Source of the DNA: Cricetomys ansorgei
Taxonomy: Eukaryota > Chordata > Mammalia > Rodentia > Nesomyidae
DNA length: 64,000 bases
Reading direction: 5' to 3'
NCBI GenBank assembly: GCA_026225945.1
Contig: JAMJFZ010004061.1
Coordinates: forward strand, 22,494,001-22,558,000
Positions 56,680-64,000 of the stretch are shown piece after piece; position 1 is the first letter of the stretch; each line of letters opens with the position of its first letter. The notes under the pieces are model-generated. The model saw nothing but the letters and a program-made list of their open reading frames with translations, searched no databases and was not told where the DNA came from. A program made the position numbers and the translations under genes.

Positions 56680-56775
56680 AAAGAATCCTTTCCTGGTTTT
56701 ATTTTAATTTTCTCAAGCCTTTTGTCACGGAGTGGACACTATACACCATACTGTTACAGGACTGAAGAAGGAAAG
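56680..56775 (+). mobile_element. MaLR-like LTR, right part
   Basis: AAGAATCCTTTCCTGGTTTT and TTTTGTCACGGAGTGGACACTATAC fit the LTR 3' end, where the family usually has 'TTTTGTCACAG..ACAGA'. Confidence 0.5.
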
Positions 56776-56779
56776 AGGG

Positions 56780-57844
56780 AGCTGGTATTTACCCAGAGAA
56801 GTGGTGTCCATAGTGACAGTTCTGGTGGATTACAGAGTTTAATATGAAACAGTGTTTATAGAGTAATTAATTTTCATTCAAACTATTTAATTAATTTTAT
56901 TTACTTGGTTTCATTTTACTTGCATTGTGTTTTAACAACAGGTTTACTAAACAGTATAACACCCATCTAACTCTAAAATCTGGTCTTTATTAATTAAATC
57001 TCAGAAGATAAAAAAAATTTCAAACTGCCTTATTAATTAATATAGCCTTGATGCCTTGAATATTGAGTCTTTGAAGCTCAGCTCAGCAGTGCAGTGACCT
57101 TCCTCCAGACTAACCACTTGCTTCTCTTTAATTCCTTTTATACTGTTGACTAAATTGGCTAGGTCCCTAAGGGCTCTGTTGCACATAACTCCTGGGTACT
57201 TCAAATTCCTCATTGCTTAGTCCAATGGCAATGCAGTTGCAATTCCTTGGAATTTCAGGAAATGTAAACCAAGGTATCCTAAAGGAAAGATGCTTCAGTG
57301 CTCAGTAGAAGAAAATCAGGATGCAATGTTCTTGGTTGCATTTTATATACATTTTCACCAAAGCCAAAAAAGAATAGCATGTGCCAAGGATAAGATGAGT
57401 TATATCAGTGGTGCATTCTAATGGTAAATTTTTATACTGGTAATATAAACAGTGAAACTGTCGTTGGAGTTTTTATTTAATGTGGGACATTAGCAAGACT
57501 ATGGCAGCCAGCCTAACAGCACAGCTTCACTACCAGGAAGCATAATGCATCATCCTAGCACTGTCATGTAAAACACGTCTTTAACCCTGAATACTCAGAG
57601 TATTTCATCCTTCAAATCTCATTTCCCATAATGGTTCCCAGATACTGGAATTTTGTTTTTCAGAAAATTTGGCTTTACTGGATCTTATAATTTGTTACTA
57701 AAATTAGAGACACAGAGCCTTTCTTTATCAACATAATATTTACATATAACCACAGCAGCCAATGGTTATTTAATGCCCAGTGTGTGCTAGGTATGTTAAT
57801 TACATCATCTGGTTTTGCAAAGTCTCCTATGGGGCCAACTCGAG
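56780..57844. other. Unique AT-rich intronic sequence
   Basis: TTAATTAA-rich segments at 56870-57045 have no recognised repeat. No gene. Confidence 0.35.
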
Positions 57845-57965
57845 GGTTGGCACATTTTTCTCTGCAAACCAGATAATGAATATGTTAGGCTTCCAGGCTG
57901 CACAGTCTCTCTTATAATCACCATATTCAACTATTATAGCATTTAAGCAGCTGGAAAGAAAACAT
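57845..57965. mobile_element. Ancient hAT-type DNA transposon fragment
   Basis: GGTTGGCACATTTTTCTCTGCAAACCAGATAATGAATATGTTAGGCTTCCAGGCTGCACAGTCTCT follows a well-known mammalian nonautonomous hAT repeat (GTCAGCAAACTTTTTCTGTAAAGG...TTTTAGGCTTTG). Family name not asserted. Confidence 0.65.
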
Positions 57966-58204
57966 AAATGCCCTGATCTGATGGAATTTTATCTATAGAT
58001 GCCTACATTTGAGTTCCATATATTTTATATCATAAAATACTAATTTCTGTTTATTTGTTTCAGTTATTGAAATGTGTGAAAGCCATTCTTTATAAAGATT
58101 TTATTTTACTTTAAATTTTTCTCTTGATTTTGAGATTGTAATACAATTATTTATCTTTTCTCTTTCCCCTCTCTAAACCCTCTTGTATGGTTTTATTTTT
58201 TAGA
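57966..58204. other. Unique intronic sequence
   Basis: AT-rich with no feature. Confidence 0.3.
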
Positions 58205-58395
58205 TTTTTGTGTCTATTGCTCTATGTGTGTGTGGGTGTACAGATACAGGCAAGGAACCACAGAGCCAGAAGAGAGGTTAGGATACCCTGGAACTGAAAT
58301 TATAAGAGGTTGTGATGAACCACCCAATATGGATGGGTACTAACTCAGGGATCTAACTCAGGGTTCTGTTAAGCACTGAGTCAACTCTCCAGTCC
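58205..58395 (-). mobile_element. B3-type SINE, antisense
   Basis: GTGTGTGTGGGTGTACAGAT, AGCCAGAAGAGAGGTTAGGATACCCTGGAACTGAAATTATAAG, GAACCACCCAATATGGATGG and AAGCACTGAGTCAACTCTCCAG in antisense order. Confidence 0.85.
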
Positions 58396-58399
58396 AATT

Positions 58400-59229
58400 A
58401 TTAGACCATGAGCTTGACAAAACTGCATGGAAAGGTATATTTTGCCTGGGAACACAAGGTTTTCCAGTTGCTAAGCCATTTGAGACAGAGAACTGAAACT
58501 CAAATGGGCTTATTAACCAGTCAGAAACTACAAGTAGAGATGGATACTCTCACTCTTCACTGTTACTTTTGGTTTGTGTGCTTCTGTGAACATCAGTGCA
58601 AAGGCTATAATCTTCCTACCTAAATTCTTGAACTACTGACAAATGAATGGATTGTGCCCAAGCTGTTTGTGTCTTTCTTAGTGCAACACTGACTTCAATG
58701 ACAGATTATTGTCTTCAGTGTGAGTTTTATATAATTTGAAAGGGAAGTAATTTTAGCAAATCATTGGTCCTAAAACCGAAAATATGTAATCTTTCCAAAT
58801 ATTACTAACATGCTCTAAAATAAATATCGTTTTCTGATCATAACATTTTTGTTGCTAAAACTTACCAAGACTAATGAAGCCAACCATTTCTAGAAAATAA
58901 ATGTGGGAAGGATAGAATGATGTAGAAAAGAGAAACAGATTGAGGTGCCTCTTAGTATCTTCTTATAGGTAGGGGCAGAGGTTCACAAGCCCTCCTTCCT
59001 CCACGAGTGAATTTGGATTGGCTTGCTCTTGTGCAGGTCTTGTGCAGGTATCCAGAGCTATGCTTTGATGAGTGCAATGGTCCTAACATGCCAGAAGAGA
59101 GTTTCAACCAGTCTTCCCCAAACTTTGGTTCTTATACTCTATCAACACTACTTCTACAATGTTCTCTGGTTCTTGAGACGAGATGGTATGATAAACATGT
59201 CTTCTTTATGGCTAAGTATTACACAGTCA
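58400..59229. other. Unique intronic sequence
   Basis: No gene or repeat recognised. Confidence 0.35.
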
Positions 59230-59590
59230 TACATCTACACTTTGACCAATAATGATTCTCTGTATTAATAGCTGTCAACTACACAAAGAAGTTTCTCTGA
59301 AGAGGACTGAGAGCTATAGTTGACAATTGCTAGAGAAGGGCAAGTCAGTTTTCTCTAAAGGTATAGTCTTTGGTACGTGGGTCATGTTCTATTTCCATGT
59401 TCCATGGAAATATATATATATATATATAAATCAAAATTTGGACTTAGTTGGTTAATTTAAAAAAAAGGCATGAAGTTGGAAGGGAGATCTGAAAGGATTT
59501 AAAAGGGGGGAGTAGACAGTGAGTATGGGTAAAATACATTCTAAACATGTATGAAATTCTCAAAGAAAGGATCATACAAGTTTTCATACT
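59230..59590 (+). mobile_element. Rodent L1 (Lx-type) 3' UTR
   Basis: GTTTCTCTGAAGAGGACTGAGAGCTATAG, AAAAAAAGGCATGAAGTTGG and AAAATACATTCTAAACATGTATGAAATTCTCAAAG are Lx 3' UTR blocks. A (TA)n run at 59410-59428 lies within it. Confidence 0.78.
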
Positions 59591-59799
59591 ATTGGCTTTT
59601 CTACAGTGTAAGAGAAATGTTGTCAAAGCATCAAGATACATCTCAAATTTTTTCTAATATAAAACTTTAAATATCATGAATCACTTACCAATAATTTTTT
59701 GTTAAATGGGTATAAGGCTAGTCAACAAACCTTCAAGTTGTGAAAGAAGGAGCAGGAAGGGGAAAAGAAAGAAGAGAAAAGTGTCAAAGTTATATGTAA

Positions 59800-60075
59800 A
59801 GCAGAACTCTCCTCCCACAATCCTTGGTTTTGCTTTTAGTAACTTTTTTCCTTGTGATCAAGTAGACACCAAAATATTGAATGAAAATTCTAGAAATAAG
59901 CAGCTCATAGATAATAAATTGCATGTAGTTCTGAGTAATAGAACAAAATTTCATGGCAATCTAGTTTATTACAGTATATTATTCACTGTATTTTGTTATT
60001 GTTGTTATTGAACATCTTGTGATTCTTATTTGTATATTAGATGTTATCATGGGTATGCCTAAGTAAGAGAGAGCA
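59800..60075 (+). mobile_element. Tigger-type (Tc1/mariner) DNA transposon fragment
   Basis: GAAAATTCTAGAAATAAGCAGCTCATAGATAATAAATTGCATG and TTCTGAGTAATAGAACAAAATTTCATGGC match a Tigger/MER2-type segment, followed by TTGTTATTGTTGTTATTGAACATCTTGTG and GTATATTAGATGTTATCATGGGTATGC in the same order. No transposase remains. Confidence 0.7.
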
Positions 60076-60354
60076 CAGTGTGAACAGAATTCCATTCCAG
60101 AATTATCCATGCTTCCTGGATGCCCTCTAGAAGATAAGGTAGGCTACAGTTCATGGATTGAGGACACACTGCTCAGAAAAGCTGAGTGTGGAGAAATGTC
60201 AGAAAAATCAAAATCAATTTGTGGTAGAAGACAATGACTGTCTAGGGTTTTATAGTCAAATGAAATTGCTCGAGTTAAAAAATTATGGGTGCTCAGGGCA
60301 CTAATTAGTGAACGTTCAGTGCTAACCCTAAACTAGACATTTGCAGTACACCCT
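60076..60354. other. Unique intronic sequence
   Basis: Nothing recognisable. Confidence 0.3.
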
Positions 60355-60875
60355 CTAAGGATCAGGGATCATTAATGAAGAAAGGGAGAAAAGAATGTAA
60401 GACCTGGGAGACAGGGAGAAGGGCTGTGGAATGCTGTCTCCTGGACATGGCGCAGCCAATGCAGTTATCACCTCACAGTAACTATGGCTGCTACAATGGG
60501 TCTACACAGGACTGAGCCTATCAACTGTCAATCAAGGATCCAGGAGGGCCTCACGTGGTCCTACTCCTTTCTGATAAACTATTATGCACAGACAGATTCT
60601 GGAGGTGGGGCAGTCTTTGTCTTCAGTTGTGTATCCACTGAGGCATCCACCAGCCTCCAATACAGAGTTTAAAACTCTTCATTTCAGAGAGTTTTCAGAA
60701 AAAAAAAAAAAGAATGTGTAAAAGGAATTCGTAGGGTGTAGGCAATGGGGGTGAGAGGGAGATGAGAGAAGGTGGGTATGGTGTGGTCACAGGAACCAGA
60801 ATGCCCTCTATACATGTCTGTGAATTGTGAAATTGTGGAAGAACAAATCCAATAAAAGTGAATGCATAAAACATT
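60355..60875 (+). mobile_element. Rodent L1 (Lx-type) 3' UTR
   Basis: GAAAAGAATGTAAGACCTGGGAGACAGG, AGGGCTGTGGAATGCTGTCTCCTGGACATGG and CTGCTACAATGGGTCTACACAGGACTGAGCC, then GGGGGTGAGAGGGAG and a degraded 3' end. 5'-truncated. Confidence 0.83.
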
Positions 60876-61009
60876 AGTTATTCCAACAGAGTCTATGAGG
60901 GAAATGGAACTATACAATTCTCTTATTAAGGTTATTCTCTTAGTCCTGATGAATAAGACAGTGATAATAATTCCAATTAATTTTCTCCAGCTAACTCTTC
61001 ACCTCCCAC

Positions 61010-61200
61010 CATGTTAAGCATTATTCTTGTGTTATGTAATCTTTATGAAAGCCTTGTGACTTAAGCAATGAACTTCCACTCTTAATATATGAAGAAACTA
61101 AGGTACAGAGAGGTTAAACCACTTGCCCAAAACACATATTGGAATAGTGGATGAGAGATGAGGTGCCTATTCAGCTCAGGCCTAGCTGATAACACAATCT
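61010..61200 (-). mobile_element. MIR SINE, antisense
   Basis: ATATATGAAGAAACTAAGGTACAGAGAGGTTAAACCACTTGCCCAAAACACAT is a good antisense MIR core, followed by AGCTCAGGCCTAGCTGA. Confidence 0.7.
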
Positions 61201-61314
61201 GTATCTTTAATTGCTATGTGAGATGGCTTCTCATTCCTATTAATGAATATAAAATTGAAGAAGAGTGGTGTCGTGATTTAATATTTTATATAAGTAATGG
61301 CCTAATGGAATTTT

Positions 61315-61480
61315 AATGACACTTTATAATCTATAAAATGCATTTGCACAGGCAATGTTTCACTTCAGTTTCAACATCCCCATATGGTACTTAAGAGTTG
61401 CCTTTCTGCACTTATATGAAACAAAGACATTCACACTAAACAAGTTAAATAATTCATTGATGATCACAGAACTGTCCAGT
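61315..61480 (-). mobile_element. Possible MIR SINE, antisense
   Basis: ATATGAAACAAAGACATTCACACTAAACAAGTTAAATAATTCATTGATGATCACAGAAC follows antisense MIR spacing with heavy divergence. Confidence 0.45.
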
Positions 61481-61789
61481 GACACCTCTATCTATGCATC
61501 TTGAACCATGAAACGCTCATTCTACAAATGTATTGGAATCAAATGATCCCTTTCCAACCTCCGTGTCTACACTTGAAAAACAGGGTCAGAATTCAGACTT
61601 CCCAGATCCTGAGTCAACACTCATCGGTCAAAGTACACATACAAAAAGCATGAACGCCATTCTAGGAAAAGTCTCCACATCTCAGGAACAGCCCTGAAGG
61701 TGAAGTGAGGAACTGGTCCCTTTTCACATCCAGAGGTGATCAGGATGATTAGCCATCTCTACTGACATAAAACAATGAAATCCTCTTTT
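61481..61789. other. Unique intronic sequence
   Basis: Nothing recognisable. Confidence 0.3.
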
Positions 61790-61979
61790 GTTGTTTGCCT
61801 GTCTGTTGCTGTAACAAGCACAATGAACAAGAGCAGAGGAAAAGGTTTAGTTTACAGGTTACAGGCTGTCATCAAGTAAAGCCAAGCCAGGAACTCCAGG
61901 CAGGAGTTTGAAACAGAACCCACATAGAGACATGCTTACAGGTTTGTGCCCAGGCTCATGTTCATCTAACTTTATTCTT
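61790..61979 (+). mobile_element. Rodent interspersed repeat, left half
   Basis: TGTCTGTTGCTGTAACAAGCACAATGAACAAGAGCA, GGTTTAGTTTACAGGTTACAGGCTG and CAGGAACTCCAGGCAGGAG. Same family as the copy at 22757-23177. Split by a B1. Confidence 0.7.
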
Positions 61980-62158
61980 TTTTTCTTTTTTCTTTTCTTA
62001 CTTTGTTTTTGTTTCGTTTTGTTCTGAGTCAGGGTTTCTCTGTCCTGGTTGTCCTAGAGCTCACTCTGTAGACCAGGCTGGCCTTGAACTGAAAGAGATC
62101 TATCTGCCTCTGCTTTCCGAGTGCTGGGATTAAAATCATGCGCCACTACTGCCAGGCC
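61980..62158 (-). mobile_element. B1 SINE, antisense, nested
   Basis: T-rich tail (61975-62025), then AGTCAGGGTTTCTCTGTCCTGG, AGAGCTCACTCTGTAGACCAGGCTGGCCTTGAACT, ATCTGCCTCTGCTTTCCGAGTGCTGGGATTAAAATCATGCGCCAC. This is the least diverged B1 in the window, full length, inserted in an older repeat. Confidence 0.94.
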
Positions 62159-62159
62159 T

Positions 62160-62280
62160 CATTTAACTTTATTATACATCTCAGGTGCAGAGTGAGCTGG
62201 GCCCTCCTACATCAGTCAGCAATCAAGAAAATGTCACCCTCATTGCATGTCCACGACTGATGGTTAAATCAGTCAACTCA
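62160..62280 (+). mobile_element. Rodent interspersed repeat, right half
   Basis: GAGTGAGCTGGGCCCTCCTACATCAGTCAGCAATCAAGAAAATG continues the element interrupted by the B1. Confidence 0.65.
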
Positions 62281-62368
62281 AACACAGAAACACGTTAGAA
62301 AAGATTTCTGCTGTGTAGAGTAGTGGAGAACATTGCCCTGAGTACACACAGCTACACAGCTTCTCTCT

Positions 62369-62499
62369 TCTGTGCATCTATCTATCTGTCTATCTATCTA
62401 TCTATCTATCACCTATCTAATCTATATCTCTCTACCTCTATCTATTATCTATCATCTATTTACCTACTATCTAATCTATATCTACCTTTATCTATTATG

Positions 62500-62547
<48 letters not shown>

Positions 62548-62598
62548 ATATCTGTCTATATTGTCTAACTATATCTATCTCTCTTTCTATCAATCTAT
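62369..62598. repeat. (TATC)n microsatellite, imperfect then pure
   Basis: Imperfect CTATC units with TCTGTC and CACCTATC variants. A pure run of about 12 units is centred at 62500-62546. Confidence 0.95.
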
Positions 62599-62850
62599 AG
62601 TGTGAGACTGCTCTAGAGCTAAGAGTGAGAAAAGAGATAATGTTCCACTGCCAGTAACTGCCTGAGTTTCTGTGCTAGTCGGCTATGTGCTCCGATCAAA
62701 GGCGGAATGAGTACTCGGTGAAGAACCACACCACCCACGCCAGGCACCCCTTGCCCCCTCGGGCTTCCTACCTGGGGTGGCCACCCAAGGGCCACTGTGG
62801 CTACTTCATGGGACAAGGAAAGCCCCAGAGGACAATGACATGTGTAGGTG
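62599..62850. other. GC-rich unique segment between two (TATC)n tracts
   Basis: This 250-bp segment is clearly GC-richer than its surroundings (for example CCACGCCAGGCACCCCTTGCCCCC). It has splice-like borders on the plus strand: TTTCTGTGCTAG (acceptor-like, to 62678) and GTAG|GTGAGA (donor-like at about 62847). A plus-strand frame through it (from 62685) reads on into the repeat. I do not recognise the product. It may be an exapted fragment, a pseudo-exon or simply unique DNA. Confidence 0.3.
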
Positions 62851-62861
62851 AGAATCCATCT

Positions 62862-62974
62862 TACACTCTATCTCTCTATCTCTTCATCTCAATTATCTCT
62901 CTTTCTATCTCTATTACCATTATACAGTTATCTGACTAGCTCTTTATCTACATATCTGTTCTATCTATCTATCC

Positions 62975-63024
<50 letters not shown>

Positions 63025-63115
63025 ATCTATCTATCTATCTGTCTATCTATCCATCCATTTATCATCTGTAATTTATCTATCCTTTATCTGTTATCTGCCT
63101 ATCTATCTATCCACT
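62862..63115. repeat. (TATC)n microsatellite
   Basis: Imperfect CTCTATCTC start, then a long pure CTAT run (about 62962-63020), ending in degraded units. Confidence 0.95.
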
Positions 63116-63119
63116 ATCA

Positions 63120-63880
63120 AAAGAACATATCCAACTGGGTAATATCTTCATGTCACCCTAAGATTTCTGTATTCTAAACTACAATAATCTCTGATTATAA
63201 GAAACACTTTTCTTTTTCCATTTTGTGATCCTTTAAAAAAGATTTACTCCTACATATTTAGATTCCATTTTTGGAAACAACTGGATCTCTATTCCAGGTA
63301 ATCCTAGTAAAAACTTAGGCACATTAAAAAAATACAGGGTCCTAGTTAACAGAAGATGACATCAAATCACCTTCTGCTTGCGCTCAACAACCACACTGCC
63401 ATACAGTGACGGCAAATCTTTTATGATGTTGCTTATGGATCTAGCCTCGAGAAAACTCATATGAAGTGCCAGACTTTAACACCGCAGGGAAGCTAGTCTC
63501 AAGCAGGGAGAGATAAGGTAGCAGGTGTCACAGCTACAGAGAAAGGAAAACACTTCTTAGAAAAAACACTTTATAGCTAGAATAGCACTAGGTAATTAAA
63601 ACACCTTCTCATCGAGAGTCTCACCTTCAGTACAACCTCAGGTTTATCTACCACATTCACGCTGTAAGTTCCTTAGGGCTTTTGCAAATTCTGTTCCCCT
63701 AACAAAAGTTCCTCAGTTCCTCTTTATGCTCCATCTTAGCTGGATGCCACAATGGGACTTTTATCTTTGAAGTTTCTTCTCTTCCATTCACATTTTTTGT
63801 CTCCTTGTTTCCTTCTAAGAGCCCCTTAATGCAGAAACTGCAGACATGGCTCCATGGTTTAGAACAATTGTTTTTCTTAC
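63120..63880. other. Unique intronic sequence
   Basis: No repeat or gene recognised. Confidence 0.35.
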
Positions 63881-63882
63881 AG

Positions 63883-64000
63883 TGGACATGGGTTATGATC
63901 CTAACACCCACACAGTGGCTCACAATCATCTGTAACTCAAGTTCCATGGGATCCAGTGGTCTCTTCCTGCCTCCTCGGGTATCAGGCATGCATGTGGTAC
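63883..64000 (+). mobile_element. B2 SINE, cut by window edge
   Basis: ACACAGTGGCTCACAATCATCTGTAACTCAAGTTCCATGGGATCC, GTGGTCTCTTCCTGCCTCCTCGGG and TATCAGGCATGCATGTGGTAC are the central and 3' B2 blocks. The element runs off the window. Confidence 0.9.

Larger units (their letters stand above)
27321..64000 (-). other. Sgcd: Sgcd 5' intron and upstream region (partial)
   Basis: This is sequence 5' of the first coding exon in gene orientation. In known sarcoglycan-delta genes the 5' untranslated exon(s) are separated from the coding exon by a large intron, so a noncoding first exon and promoter may lie here. The best candidate is near 48 kb. No other protein-coding exon can be supported. Confidence 0.75.

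Noticed and set aside
62369..63115. Regularly spaced short repeats resembling a CRISPR array
   Set aside because: They are tetranucleotide microsatellites with no unique spacers, in a mammalian genome.
62323..63177. Open frames encoding Ile-Tyr-Leu-Ser repeats
   Set aside because: They are translations of the (TATC)n microsatellites, which have no stops in several frames.

Overview
This window is mammalian nuclear DNA from a muroid rodent. The evidence is the mix of interspersed repeats: B1, B2, B3, B4 and ID-type SINEs, rodent (Lx-type) L1 3' ends, rodent LTR-type repeats and many (CA)n tracts, over an older layer of MIR, L1M, hAT and Tigger fossils. There is no bacterial, plasmid or phage architecture. 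Only one protein-coding segment can be supported: a 189-bp exon on the minus strand at 27118-27306. It encodes the first 63 residues of delta-sarcoglycan (Sgcd), a muscle membrane glycoprotein of the dystrophin-associated complex. The exon has a clean acceptor directly before its ATG and a strong GTAAGT donor in phase 0.

The gene is read from high to low coordinates. Positions 1-27117 are therefore the downstream intron and 27307-64000 the upstream intron, with the 5' noncoding exon and promoter probably lying within the latter. I found no exon encoding the following residues (the DGMGNL... segment) in 1-27117. The best promoter and first-exon candidate is a repeat-poor block at about 45.6-51.3 kb. 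It contains a muscle-type motif cluster (MEF2, M-CAT, E-box within 31 bp) at 46238-46268 and a second group of similar motifs at 48617-48787. The second group sits just upstream, in minus-strand terms, of a GC-richer stretch at 47.9-48.5 kb. This is inference and needs transcript evidence.

Layout: 1-19.8 kb is intron with L1M, Lx, B1, B3 and B4 insertions and (CA)n tracts, plus a SINE-free stretch at 10.57-13.28 kb rich in TAATTA and POU-octamer motifs. 19.8-34.6 kb, which includes the exon, has no recognisable B1/B2/B4/ID SINE. 34.6-41.6 kb holds ID, B1, B2, B3 and LTR copies. 41.6-51.3 kb is again SINE-poor and holds the promoter candidate. 51.3-64 kb is repeat-dense. It includes an L1 with an inverted 5' part (twin-priming structure) split by a B4, a 7SL-derived monomer nested in an LTR, a Tigger fossil, a B1 nested in a rodent repeat, and two (TATC)n tracts flanking a GC-rich 250-bp segment.

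I see no sign of a novel multi-gene system. The most useful leads are the candidate Sgcd promoter/exon 1, the noncoding-element candidates, and several local sequence rearrangements (palindromes and the twin-primed L1). Repeat boundaries are by eye and approximate to about 10-30 bp. Family names rest on recalled consensus sequences and not on a database run.
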